A DNA stretch of 24,287 bases from Ferruginibacter sp. (GCA_025357775.1 JANXOQ010000173.1:1-24287), one strand, 5' to 3'; positions 1 through 8,111 are shown, counted from the stretch's first letter. Made by a program: numbers and translations. Notes: generated from the letters alone by a model not told the origin.

Positions 1-603
1 GGAAGTTAATAACTTTTCAATTTTTTTATAGCCTTCAGGCAATACATGCTGCATCATATTCCAATGATGCAGTTCGTATTTTAAAGCTATTTTTAAAAAA
101 CTTTTTTCCTTCATAATGCTCTTTTCTTCTGCGGAAAGCGCATCTAAAAGTTTATAATTGTCATCTTCAAAATGATGCTGCCACTCATTTTCATTTACAC
201 AAATAAAAAAATCATTTTTGTTAGCGTTTAAAATATTTTTTTCAAAAACAGTTTTATATTTACCAGAAATATGTAGCGTAATACTTATAAAATTTCCCCA
301 CCAAAACATTGTTCTTATCGCAAAAATATTTTCTTTTTTAAAAGTAGCAGGGTAATCCATTAAAACGTATGGAAATGATTTGTAATTTTCTCCTTTGTAT
401 ATTTTGGGAATAGACTTTGATATAAATTCAAAAGAATTTAAACTAGGTGCAAAAATAATATTTGCAGCAATAGCCATTTCACTAAATAAGGCATATACTT
501 TTTCAATAATAATTTTTTTCGTTAAAATTATATTCTTATCCATAGCTAGGGCTAGTTCGCCGCAAGAAAGTGTTAGCTTTGGTAAATTGTTTTGTGTAGA
601 CAT
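1..603 (-). CDS. Hypothetical protein, partial (C-terminus beyond left edge)
   Basis: Reading the minus strand from an ATG at 603-601 gives 201 codons without a stop up to the window edge, so the gene continues outside. It begins MSTQNNLPKLTLSCGELALA and has no signal peptide and no obvious membrane segment. It is rich in Lys, Asn, Phe and Ile, and the visible C-terminal part is helical, with many His and Trp (for example ELHHWNMMQH). I do not recognise the family. An open frame this long is unlikely by chance in DNA this rich in A and T, and the plus strand opposite carries only a shorter shadow frame. It is divergent from the small ORF at 640 and the permease at 960. Coding status is fairly sure; function is unknown. 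Confidence 0.72.
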   Translation of the reverse strand, partial: MSTQNNLPKLTLSCGELALAMDKNIILTKKIIIEKVYALFSEMAIAANIIFAPSLNSFEFISKSIPKIYKGENYKSFPYVLMDYPATFKKENIFAIRTMFWWGNFISITLHISGKYKTVFEKNILNANKNDFFICVNENEWQHHFEDDNYKLLDALSAEEKSIMKEKSFLKIALKYELHHWNMMQHVLPEGYKKIEKLLTS

Positions 604-639
604 TAAAATACTTTTCTCTAAAAATATCAATATTATTTT

Positions 640-810
640 ATGAAGAGTAAAATGATAATAGAATTATTTAGAAAACCTGAGAAGATAAGTTTTTTGAACA
701 ATAGCCTTGATTGCAACAGTGAAAGCGAATTAAAAAATATTTGCCCAAACATATTTTGCTCTATAAATAAGGAAGTAAGAAATTATAAAGAAACGACTTT
801 TGGTTACTGA
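640..810 (+). CDS. Possible small ORF, 56 aa, unknown
   Basis: An ATG at 640 (alternative in-frame ATG at 652) opens 56 codons ending in TGA at 808-810. The product starts MKSKMIIELFRKPEKIS, contains three cysteines and has no signal peptide or membrane helix. It begins only 36 bp from the divergent start at 603. No -7 box was recognised in front of it and I know no homologue. A frame of this length can arise by chance, so it is listed as a candidate only. Confidence 0.25.
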   Translation: MKSKMIIELFRKPEKISFLNNSLDCNSESELKNICPNIFCSINKEVRNYKETTFGY

Positions 811-883
811 AAGAGTAATGGCAAGCAATAAACTTTTATAAGATGTGAAAAATAAAAAAAACTTTAAGGTAATGAAAAGAAAA

Positions 884-908
884 TTTTTCACTTTTAAAAA
901 GTGAAAAA
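884..908. repeat. Perfect inverted repeat, 12-bp arms, possible operator
   Basis: Arms TTTTTCACTTTT (884-895) and AAAAGTGAAAAA (897-908) are perfect reverse complements around a single A at 896. The one-base spacer makes a dyad protein site more natural than an RNA hairpin. Its right end lies 10 bp before the -7-like box at 919 and covers the region where a -33 element would sit, so it could be an operator for the permease gene. What binds it is unknown. Confidence 0.5.
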
Positions 909-918
909 GTACTTAATT

Positions 919-926
919 TAAATTTG
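919..926 (+). promoter_or_regulatory. Candidate -7 promoter box for the permease gene
   Basis: TAAATTTG is an exact match to the Bacteroidota -7 consensus TAnnTTTG. It implies a transcript start near 933 and a leader of roughly 27 nt before the ATG at 960. No clear TTTG element is seen at the -33 distance, where the 884-908 palindrome lies instead. Confidence 0.45.
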
Positions 927-959
927 CATTTTAGGTTGACAGTCAAAAACAAAATTAGC

Positions 960-2384
960 ATGATAAAAAAATTAGATAAACTTATTTTCAAGTCCTTTAT
1001 AGGGCCGTTTATCGTTACTTTTTTTATAGCATTTTTTGTGTTAATGATGCAAACGCTGTGGAAGTACATTGATGACCTTGTAGGCAAAGGATTGGACTTT
1101 GCAACAATTATAAAATTTGTATTGTACTCTAGTGCTACACTTTCATCATTGGCTATGCCCATAGCTATTCTTATTTCATCTATAATGACTTTTGGAAACT
1201 TAGGCGAAAGTTTTGAACTTGTGGCTATTAAATCTGCTGGTATATCTTTATTACGTTTTATGCGTCCTCTAATATGGTTTACGGTTGGGCTTTGTATTAT
1301 TACTTTTCTTTTTGCTAATTATGTAATGCCTTATAGCCAGCTAAAATTTGTAACACTTTACAAAGAAATTTTAGTAAAAAAACCAGCACTCAATATAAAG
1401 CAAGGTACATTTTACAGTGATATACCACAATACGCAATAAAGGTTGGTAAGAAAGAACCTGATAGTAAAAAAATAGAGAAAGTACTCATCTACGACCAAA
1501 CAAACCCACTACAAGAAAATACTATAATGGCCGATAGTGGTAAAATGGAAGTTACAAAAGATAATAATTATTTAGCCTTTAATTTAAAAAATGGTAACCG
1601 ATATCAAGAAAAAGGCATTGTAGGTGATACTGCTACAGAATACATTCGGCTTGAGTTTAAAACATTTAAAAAATTATTTGACCTAAGCACTTTTCAAACA
1701 TCTAAAGGAAATGAAGATGTGTTTAAAAATAGCCCAAGAATGCTTACGGCAAATCAAATTTCGCACAGGTTAGATACCCTTGTAAAACAAAATGACAGCC
1801 TAAATAAAAGCACTAAAAAAAATTTAGTGAACGCCTTACCTTACCTAAGTGATACCTCTGCAATGTGGAAAAAGATTGGTAATATGGTTATTAATAAAAA
1901 AGATTCTATTTTCCCCGATAGTGCAAATACAATTTTAATAGACAGGGCATTATCTAAAGCCAGCGAAATAAAAAGTATGCTTGATTTTAGTAGCTTAGAT
2001 GGTAGCAAAAGAAGAGAAGATTTGGTAAGTTATAAAATAGAATGGCAAAGAAAATATGCTTTTTCACTGGCCTGTATGGTACTGCTTTTTATAGGTGCAC
2101 CGCTTGGTTCTATTATTCGCAAAGGTGGTTTGGGCATGCCTTTGGTAGTGGCTATTGTATTTTTTCTTATTTTCCATTTGCTTAATGTGTTTGGAGAAAA
2201 ATTTGTAAAAAGTGGTACTTTAATACCTTTTACAGGTATGTGGATGGCAATTTTTATACTTACGCCTGTAGGCATTTTTCTTACTTACAAAGCCATGAAC
2301 GACTCACAATTATTTAACAAAGAATTTTATAACAGGGTAAGCAGAAAAATTAAAACCTTTTTGCCTGCAAAAAAACAATTCTAA
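960..2384 (+). CDS. LptF/LptG family permease (YjgP/YjgQ)
   Basis: This 474-aa inner-membrane protein belongs to the LptF/LptG family, the transmembrane part of the ABC transporter that extracts lipopolysaccharide and feeds it to the periplasmic bridge. The family signature is clear: an N-terminal amphipathic start (MIKKLDKLIFKSFIGPF), a first helix at about 12-32, then MPIAILISSIMTFGNLGE and FELVAIKSAGIS at about 66-96. A long periplasmic beta-rich domain follows, and three hydrophobic helices lie in the last 120 residues. The domain carries a Ser/Asn/Lys-rich stretch before the second helix block. The ATG at 960 is preferred over the upstream in-frame TTG at 924, which overlaps the -7 box. 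Family assignment is sure; whether it is the F or G paralogue cannot be told. SOD follows after 23 bp, so co-transcription is likely. Confidence 0.9.
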   Translation: MIKKLDKLIFKSFIGPFIVTFFIAFFVLMMQTLWKYIDDLVGKGLDFATIIKFVLYSSATLSSLAMPIAILISSIMTFGNLGESFELVAIKSAGISLLRFMRPLIWFTVGLCIITFLFANYVMPYSQLKFVTLYKEILVKKPALNIKQGTFYSDIPQYAIKVGKKEPDSKKIEKVLIYDQTNPLQENTIMADSGKMEVTKDNNYLAFNLKNGNRYQEKGIVGDTATEYIRLEFKTFKKLFDLSTFQTSKGNEDVFKNSPRMLTANQISHRLDTLVKQNDSLNKSTKKNLVNALPYLSDTSAMWKKIGNMVINKKDSIFPDSANTILIDRALSKASEIKSMLDFSSLDGSKRREDLVSYKIEWQRKYAFSLACMVLLFIGAPLGSIIRKGGLGMPLVVAIVFFLIFHLLNVFGEKFVKSGTLIPFTGMWMAIFILTPVGIFLTYKAMNDSQLFNKEFYNRVSRKIKTFLPAKKQF

Positions 2385-2407
2385 AAAATATTAATTAAAT
2401 AAATCTT

Positions 2408-3181
2408 ATGAATAATTATAATAATAATAGTAGAAGAAAATTTATAAAAAATGCTACTAAAACTGTAGCATTATTTACAATTGGGAGTAGTATTAGCAGC
2501 CATTTTTTAGCAGCCTGTTCTGTTTCTAAAATAACTACAAAAAATAATAAATTTATAACGGGTTTTGACCAACAGCCACTACCGTATGCTTACGATGCAT
2601 TGGAAAATATAATAGATGCAAAAACAATGGAAATACATTACAGCAAGCATGCGGCTGGGTATAGCAAAAATTTAAAAGAGGCAGTAATAGAAGAAGCAGT
2701 AACTGAAAAAAATCTAATACTTATTTTACAAAATATTTCTAAGTATTCGACTAAAATGAGAAATAATGCTGGTGGGCATTACAACCATGAGTTTTTTTGG
2801 CAATGTATGCAACCAAAACATTTGGCAATAGGCAATGGGGCAGTGGGCAATATACCTGATGGTAGAATAGCAAAAGCAATTGATAGAACTTTTGGTTCTT
2901 TTGATAATTTTAAAAAAGAATTTGCAGAAGCTGGTAAAGCAAGGTTTGGCAGCGGATGGATTTGGCTATATATTGATGTGAAAGGTATTTTAAGAATAGG
3001 CAGTACTGCTAATCAAGATAATCCTTTGATGGATATAAGTAAAATGAACGGTACAAAATTATTGTTAGCTTTAGATATTTGGGAGCATGCTTATTATTTG
3101 AAATATCAAAACAAGCGAGCGGATTATATAGAAAATTGGTGGCAGGTTGTAAATTGGAAATTTGTAGAGAGTAGATTATAA
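2408..3181 (+). CDS. Exported Fe/Mn-type superoxide dismutase, Tat-lipoprotein
   Basis: The enzyme dismutates superoxide to oxygen and hydrogen peroxide. The C-terminal 200 residues of the 257 are a complete Fe/Mn SOD: LPYAYDALE at 58-66, metal ligands His77 (MEIHYSKH), His127 (AGGHYNHEFFW), Asp223 and His227 (LDIWEHAYYLKY), and gateway Tyr85. Gly at the GGHYNH site combined with Gln203 in STANQDNPL is the Mn-type pattern. The N-terminus is unusual: a twin-arginine motif SRRKFIKN (8-15), a hydrophobic stretch, then a lipobox LAAC with Cys37. This predicts folded export by Tat and lipid anchoring in the cell envelope. It sits 23 bp behind the LPS permease gene. Fold and ligands are seen directly; metal preference and location are inferred. 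Confidence 0.93.
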   Translation: MNNYNNNSRRKFIKNATKTVALFTIGSSISSHFLAACSVSKITTKNNKFITGFDQQPLPYAYDALENIIDAKTMEIHYSKHAAGYSKNLKEAVIEEAVTEKNLILILQNISKYSTKMRNNAGGHYNHEFFWQCMQPKHLAIGNGAVGNIPDGRIAKAIDRTFGSFDNFKKEFAEAGKARFGSGWIWLYIDVKGILRIGSTANQDNPLMDISKMNGTKLLLALDIWEHAYYLKYQNKRADYIENWWQVVNWKFVESRL

Positions 3182-3203
3182 CTAAGGGTAATCTTAAATT
3201 GTC

Positions 3204-3256
3204 TCAGCCTTTGCAAAACATTTTTCCATTTTGGAAATATGCTATACAAAGGCTGA
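3204..3256 (+). terminator. Nested inverted repeat, possible terminator after SOD
   Basis: Outer arms TCAGCCTTTG (3204-3213) and CAAAGGCTGA (3247-3256) are perfectly complementary. Between them an inner hairpin has arms TTTCCA (3223-3228) and TGGAAA (3232-3237). It lies 22 bp past the SOD stop codon. No run of T follows, so it is either a weak terminator or a 3' mRNA structure. Confidence 0.4.
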
Positions 3257-3541
3257 TGGACTAAATAGTTTTATACCTAATCGTAAAACGAAGATAAATA
3301 GGAGGTAACCCAAACCGTTCATTTTTCTACTTAAAATTTTGTTAAAAGGTTGGGGGATTTGTTTGCATAATTGTAAAGAAATACTTTGAGTGGAATATTC
3401 AGTATATGGTTAACGGAATAATAATTTTTATATTTACTTTTTGGGTTATTAAGCTAATGCATTTTTAACATATTCAATCATAGGATTAAACTTATTAAGC
3501 TTTGCTCAATTTTCTTATAAGCAGGTTTAATTAAATCATAT

Positions 3542-3549
3542 TAATTTCG
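3542..3549 (+). promoter_or_regulatory. Possible -7 box before the M20 dipeptidase
   Basis: TAATTTCG matches TAnnTTTG at all but one specified position and lies 31 bp before the start codon. No clear -33 TTTG was found, so the call is weak. Similar TAATTTC boxes precede the genes at 5214 and 19195. Confidence 0.3.
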
Positions 3550-3580
3550 TACGTACATTTAAACAACTAAAAATACTTAC

Positions 3581-4948
3581 ATGACAGCGTGGAAAGAATA
3601 CCAAGAACAACACAAAGACCGTTTTTTAAATGAATTGCTAGACCTACTGCGCATACCAAGTGTAAGTGCAAAAAGTGAGCATAAAGCAGATATGCTTAAA
3701 TGTGCAGATGTTGTAAAAGCAAGCCTATTGGCAGCTGGTGCAGATACTGTTACCATTTATGAAACAGAAGGCCACCCAATTGTATACGGTGAAAAAATAA
3801 TAGACCCAAGCAAACCAACTGTACTTGTATACGGTCATTATGATGTGCAGCCAGCTGAGCCGCTTGAGCTTTGGAATAGCCCAGCATTTGAACCAACCAT
3901 TATTGATGGAAAAATATTTGCCCGTGGCAGTTGCGATGATAAAGGACAATTTTATATGCATGTAAAGGCATTAGAAATTTTGGTAAAAACAAATACACTT
4001 ACCAATAATATTAAATTTTGTATTGAAGGAGAAGAAGAAGTAGGCTCTCCAAACCTTGGCAAATTTGTATCAGCAAATAAAGAATTATTAAAAGCAGATT
4101 GTGTTTTGATAAGCGATACAGCCATGCTAAGCCTTGATACACCAAGTATGGATGTGGGTGTGCGTGGCTTAAGCTATATAGAAGTAGAAGTAACCGGACC
4201 TAACAGAGATTTGCATAGTGGTGTATATGGTGGTGCAATAGCAAACCCTATTACCATTTTAGCAAAAATGATTGCATCTATGCATGACGAAAATAATCAT
4301 ATTACCATCCCAGGTTTTTATGATGATGTGGTAAACTCTACCGACGAAGAAAGAGCATTGATGGCAAAAGCACCTTTTAACGAACAGGAGTATAAAGACG
4401 AGCTTGGCGTAAAAGAACTGTGGGGAGAAAAAGGATATAGCACAATGGAAAGAACGGGCATAAGACCAACGATGGAACTAAACGGTATTTGGGGTGGCTA
4501 TATTGGCGAGGGTGCAAAAACTGTACTGCCAAGTAAGGCATTTGCAAAAATATCTGCAAGGCTTGTGCCTAACCAAAGCTCTGAAACTATTACAAACCTT
4601 ATTATAAATTATTTGCAAAAAATAGCCCCAACAAACGTAACAGTAAAGGCAACCTTGCACCATGGTGGCGAACCCTACATGACTCCAATTGATAGCAAAG
4701 GCTACCAAGCTGCGGCAAAGGCAATAGAAACTACATTTGGCAAGCAACCAATACCAGTGCGTGGCGGTGGTAGCATACCTATTTGTAGCTTGTTTGAAAA
4801 GGAATTGGGAATAAAAATAATATTCATGGGTTTCGGGCTAGATAGCGATAATCTACATAGCCCTAATGAAAAATACAATATAAAAAACTACTACAAAGGC
4901 ATTGAAACGATACCATATTTTCATAAGTATTTTACGGAGATGGCGTAA
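3581..4948 (+). CDS. M20 family dipeptidase (CNDP-like metallopeptidase)
   Basis: This 455-aa di-zinc (or Mn) peptidase probably hydrolyses dipeptides in the cytoplasm; no signal peptide is present. Metal and catalytic residues are in the expected order: His86 and catalytic Asp88 (GHYDVQP), bridging Asp119 (RGSCDDKGQ), catalytic Glu152 and metal Glu153 (EGEEEVGS), Asp179 (LISDTAM) and His426 (DNLHSPNEK). The lid/dimerisation domain is inserted from about 195, with LHSGVYGG at 211-218. The length fits the carnosine dipeptidase-like (CNDP) branch of M20, not the shorter aminoacylases. It is followed 20 bp later by a strong terminator, so it is a single-gene unit. The start follows an A-rich leader without a Shine-Dalgarno sequence. 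The substrate is not known. Confidence 0.93.
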   Translation: MTAWKEYQEQHKDRFLNELLDLLRIPSVSAKSEHKADMLKCADVVKASLLAAGADTVTIYETEGHPIVYGEKIIDPSKPTVLVYGHYDVQPAEPLELWNSPAFEPTIIDGKIFARGSCDDKGQFYMHVKALEILVKTNTLTNNIKFCIEGEEEVGSPNLGKFVSANKELLKADCVLISDTAMLSLDTPSMDVGVRGLSYIEVEVTGPNRDLHSGVYGGAIANPITILAKMIASMHDENNHITIPGFYDDVVNSTDEERALMAKAPFNEQEYKDELGVKELWGEKGYSTMERTGIRPTMELNGIWGGYIGEGAKTVLPSKAFAKISARLVPNQSSETITNLIINYLQKIAPTNVTVKATLHHGGEPYMTPIDSKGYQAAAKAIETTFGKQPIPVRGGGSIPICSLFEKELGIKIIFMGFGLDSDNLHSPNEKYNIKNYYKGIETIPYFHKYFTEMA

Positions 4949-4968
4949 ACAAATCTTACATATTTTTT

Positions 4969-5013
4969 AAAAGCCTTTGCTAAAAACTAAGTAAGTTTAG
5001 CAAAGGCTTTTTT
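4969..5013 (+). terminator. Intrinsic terminator after the M20 dipeptidase
   Basis: A perfect 16-bp stem joins 4969-4984 and 4996-5011 (core GCCTTTGC/GCAAAGGC) around an 11-nt loop and ends in six T residues at 5008-5013. The stem core resembles the outer arms of the repeat at 3204-3256. Confidence 0.9.
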
Positions 5014-5213
5014 GATTGTAGATACCTATAACTCACTTAAAGTTTATAATACCATTTGATTGGTTTGGTAACAAAATAATTGCAAAATGTGGATAATACT
5101 TTTACATTATTACAATTTTTATAACAGTTTTGTTGTTTACATTTTATTAATTTCACAATCTCTGTTATCTATTGATTTTTTTAAAAGTTAGTTACCAATT
5201 GAAAAATACCATT

Positions 5214-5789
5214 ATGAAAAATTTTATTGTTCGTCCTATTTTAGCACTTGCATTTTTATTTACTTTAATGGCATTTGCGCCAGCTAGCGAAAACTATAGA
5301 GGAGTAAAAAAAAGAGCGGTTAAAAAAGTTTTTAGAATAGCTACAACAAACCCATACTATATTATAGTTTCTAAAAAAGATTATGAGCTAAAAGTATTTG
5401 ATGAAGAAGGCTGGTATGCCACTTACCCAATTGTATTTGGTAGCAAAGACCTTAGCGATAAAATGCGTGAAGGAGATAAAAGAACACCCACAGGTAATTT
5501 TAAAGTAGTGCTTAAAAAAGTAAATAAAAAATGGGGGCAAGAATTATTGTTAGATTATCCAAACGAAGAAAGTTATAAAAAATTTAATGAACGCAAAGCA
5601 AAAGGCTTGATACCTGCTAATGCCCGCATTGGTGATGGTATAGCTATACATGCTACCCGCCAAAGCGAAGAATGGACAGTAGATAATTTTTATAACTGGA
5701 CAGATGGATGTGTGTCTGTAAAATATTCTGAAATGCAAGATTTATATGGGTACATACCTGTCGGTACCCCTGTAACAATTAAGCCGTAA
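5214..5789 (+). CDS. Secreted L,D-transpeptidase, YkuD family
   Basis: This 191-aa exported protein has a YkuD catalytic domain, a fold that cross-links or hydrolyses peptidoglycan stem peptides, or attaches proteins to them, through a catalytic cysteine. The signal peptide spans residues 1 to about 24 (MKNFIVRPILALAFLFTLMA then AFAPAS). The domain starts near 46 with YYIIVSKKDYELKVFD, followed by GDKRTPTGNF (87-96), His146 in IAIHATR and Cys166 in NWTDGCVSV. Most family members have Arg shortly after the Cys (GC-I/V-R); here the residue is Ser. The ATG at 5214 is chosen because the upstream in-frame TTG at 5172 would put charged residues in front of the signal peptide. It ends 5 bp from the convergent queA stop. 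Hydrolase and transferase activity cannot be told apart from sequence. Confidence 0.88.
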   Translation: MKNFIVRPILALAFLFTLMAFAPASENYRGVKKRAVKKVFRIATTNPYYIIVSKKDYELKVFDEEGWYATYPIVFGSKDLSDKMREGDKRTPTGNFKVVLKKVNKKWGQELLLDYPNEESYKKFNERKAKGLIPANARIGDGIAIHATRQSEEWTVDNFYNWTDGCVSVKYSEMQDLYGYIPVGTPVTIKP

Positions 5790-5794
5790 TTATT

Positions 5795-7018
5795 TTATTG
5801 ATTTATAAATATCAAATTCCCATCTCCATAACTCAAAAAACGAAAGTTATTTTGTAGTGCGTAGTGATACATTTTTTTCCAATCATCGCCTATGGCTGCA
5901 GCTACAAGTAATAATAAAGTAGAGTACGGTTGGTGAAAATTTGTAATAAGCATACTGGCAATTTTAAAGCGATAACCAGGTGCTATTATTATTTGTGTTT
6001 GGGTAAAAACCGTTGACTTATTATTCTTTTGCATCCACAAAAGCAAACTGGTTAATGCTTCCACAGCTGTTAATGTAGTTGCAGAAAGGGTTTCGTACAC
6101 TTCCCATTGTTGCAAACTTATATTGTCTAGCAATTTATTCTCGTGCACTTTTACACCCATCCAATACAAAGACTCTATCGTACGAAGTGAGGTAGTACCC
6201 ACTGCTGCAATATTTCCAATATTATATTTTATATTTTCAATGGCTTCATACGATACATCAATATACTCTGCATGCATTTCATGCTCCGCCATAGTAGCAG
6301 CTTTTACAGGCTTAAATGTACCTGCCCCCACATGTAAGGTTACATAAGTTTTTTTAATATTTTTTGCAGCTAGTTTTGTAAAAATATTTTCAGAAAAATG
6401 TAGACCAGCGGTAGGTGCTGCTACAGATCCATCAAGCTTAGCAAATATTGTTTGGTATCTGCTTGTATCTTCTTTATCAGTATTTCTTTTTATGTAAGGC
6501 GGTAGTGGTACTTTGCCAGCAACTTCTAGTATTTCAGCAAATGTAAAATGGCTGGGTTGCCAGTAAAATTCTATAATAAAAGATTCTGTTATTTTTTTTA
6601 ATTTTTTTGCAAAAAGTCTTACCTCTATTTCTTCAATGATTATTTTAGTTTCTAAAATTTCATCTTTCCATTTTGCAGCACCGCCCACTAGGCATTTCCA
6701 TTGCGACGGCTCTCTACTACTCATTACTGTGCTATATTCTTGTATATTTCCATAAGGTTCTAAGCAAAAAATTTCTACAGTAGCACCTGTTGTTTTTGTA
6801 AATTTTAACCTAGCATTTATAACTTTTGTATTGTTAAAAATCATTAATGTATTTGCAGGTAAGCATTCGTCAATATTCGAAAAAGTAGTTTCACTTATTA
6901 CTCCATTTTTATACAACAACAATTTAGATGCATCTCTTTGTGCAAGCGGATGCATTGCAATACGATTGCTTGGTAAATCGTATCCATAATCATTTATAGA
7001 AATTTGTTGTGGTTTCAT
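5795..7018 (-). CDS. queA: tRNA preQ1(34) S-adenosylmethionine ribosyltransferase-isomerase
   Basis: QueA transfers and isomerises the ribose of SAM onto preQ1 in the wobble position of tRNA, giving epoxyqueuosine, the penultimate step of queuosine synthesis. The hallmarks appear in order: NDYGYDLPSNRIAMHP (9-24), RDASKLL (28-34), FNNTKVINARL (61-71), VPLPPYIKR (170-178), RYQTIFAKLDGSVAAPTAGL (187-206) with HF following, HVGAGTFKPV (229-238) and MHAEY (248-252). At 407 aa it is longer than the E. coli protein (about 356 aa), with extra residues mostly at 85-155. Its ATG overlaps by one base the TAA of the upstream hydrolase (TAATG), suggesting translational coupling. No other queuosine gene is nearby. 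Confidence 0.95.
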   Translation of the reverse strand: MKPQQISINDYGYDLPSNRIAMHPLAQRDASKLLLYKNGVISETTFSNIDECLPANTLMIFNNTKVINARLKFTKTTGATVEIFCLEPYGNIQEYSTVMSSREPSQWKCLVGGAAKWKDEILETKIIIEEIEVRLFAKKLKKITESFIIEFYWQPSHFTFAEILEVAGKVPLPPYIKRNTDKEDTSRYQTIFAKLDGSVAAPTAGLHFSENIFTKLAAKNIKKTYVTLHVGAGTFKPVKAATMAEHEMHAEYIDVSYEAIENIKYNIGNIAAVGTTSLRTIESLYWMGVKVHENKLLDNISLQQWEVYETLSATTLTAVEALTSLLLWMQKNNKSTVFTQTQIIIAPGYRFKIASMLITNFHQPYSTLLLLVAAAIGDDWKKMYHYALQNNFRFLSYGDGNLIFINQ

Positions 7019-7956
7019 TATTTAGGTAGAAAAGCAGCTATTTCTTTTGTCCATTTTAAATTTTCATTTTCACAAAGAGATTGGTGACCAGAACTATCAT
7101 AAACAACCAATTTTTTTGTGGCAGTAATATTTGCAAAAATCTCGTCTATTTCTTTTTTAGAAACTCTTGTGTCATTTTTACCCCATTGCAATAATACTGG
7201 GCATTTTATTTTTTTTACATATTCAGTTGGTTTCATACTAAAGGCCCAAAAACCATTTTCTACTCCTCCCCAAAAGGTGAGTAAAGTAGCTATGGGTTGT
7301 GCAGGCAGCCCCATCATTTTTACTCTGCCTGAAACTGCCTCGGGCAATGTGCCAAAGGGCATCTCTAAAATAATTGATGAGGGTGTAATGTCATAATCAT
7401 TCATGGCTTTTGTAATGCTAGATGCCCCCAAGGAAATACCATACAACACAATATTTTTTGTGCCAATACTTGAAATATAATCGTAACTGGCTTTTATATC
7501 TTCGCCCTCATAAAAACCAATGCTACATCTATTTCCCGTGCTATTGCCATGTGCCCTAAGGTCTACCATAAGCGTACTATAACCCTGTTTTTGAAACTCA
7601 CTTGCCTCAGCTATCATATCAGATTTTTTGCGTGCATGCCCATGAAACATGGCTACACAACCTTTTTCGTTTGGCACTTTGCTATACCATGTATCTAGTA
7701 TGGTTTTATCGGCAGTAGTTATTTTTACTGTATTAAAAGTACTATCTGGCGCAATGTTTTTTTGCTTTACCATGTTATAACCAAAAAGCATTTCTTTGGT
7801 TTTATCCCAACCTGTTTTATCTTTTTCTGCTACTATGGTTACTTGCCCTTCATCGTAATGGTGGGTAAATTTATAAGCATGAAACATTACTACAATATTT
7901 AAAAAAACAAATAAGCCTATAACAATTTTAAGCAGTATTTTTAGTAATTTTTTCAT
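7018..7956 (-). CDS. Membrane-anchored alpha/beta hydrolase
   Basis: This 312-aa serine hydrolase has an alpha/beta fold. An N-terminal hydrophobic helix (MKKLLKILLKIVIGLFVFLN, continuing IVVMF) should anchor it to the membrane. Oxyanion-region motif FHGHARK lies at 104-110, VDLRAHGNSTG at 131-141, the nucleophile Ser175 in LYGISLGAS, probable acid Asp262 in WGKNDTRV, and His291 in SSGHQSL. This complete triad suggests an active esterase or peptidase-like hydrolase (DUF/lysophospholipase-like group); the substrate is unknown. The start is placed at the ATG ending at 7956 because the upstream extension to 8028 uses a non-ATG codon and spoils the signal anchor. It forms a two-gene unit with queA, and is divergent from recO across 155 bp. 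Confidence 0.88.
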   Translation of the reverse strand: MKKLLKILLKIVIGLFVFLNIVVMFHAYKFTHHYDEGQVTIVAEKDKTGWDKTKEMLFGYNMVKQKNIAPDSTFNTVKITTADKTILDTWYSKVPNEKGCVAMFHGHARKKSDMIAEASEFQKQGYSTLMVDLRAHGNSTGNRCSIGFYEGEDIKASYDYISSIGTKNIVLYGISLGASSITKAMNDYDITPSSIILEMPFGTLPEAVSGRVKMMGLPAQPIATLLTFWGGVENGFWAFSMKPTEYVKKIKCPVLLQWGKNDTRVSKKEIDEIFANITATKKLVVYDSSGHQSLCENENLKWTKEIAAFLPK

Positions 7957-8111
7957 GCTGTAAATATAATAAGTAAATTGTTTTTTAATTGAAAGAATGA
8001 ATCCAACAATAAAAATATTTATGATCAATCAATTTAACTGCACCTCCAAAATTTTCTAAACTATTAATGCTAATTCTAATAAAACAATGCTTTATGCTAA
8101 ATTATTATTGA

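Larger units (their letters stand above)
3182..3580. other. 399-bp intergenic region between SOD and M20 dipeptidase
   Basis: This gap holds a nested inverted repeat (3204-3256), a possible promoter at 3542, and otherwise AT-rich sequence without a convincing ORF on either strand. Short minus-strand open stretches around 3470-3530 read like protein in two different frames, but are interrupted by stops and not recognisable. Confidence 0.6.

Noticed and set aside
395..643. 82-codon plus-strand ORF
   Set aside because: It is the shadow of the longer minus-strand partial gene at 1-603, whose composition is more protein-like.
3460..3540. Minus-strand fragments reading KPAYKKIEQ and NPMIEYVKNALA in two frames, possible gene remnant
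   Set aside because: They are too short, interrupted by stops and not recognisable; AT-rich DNA yields such stretches by chance.
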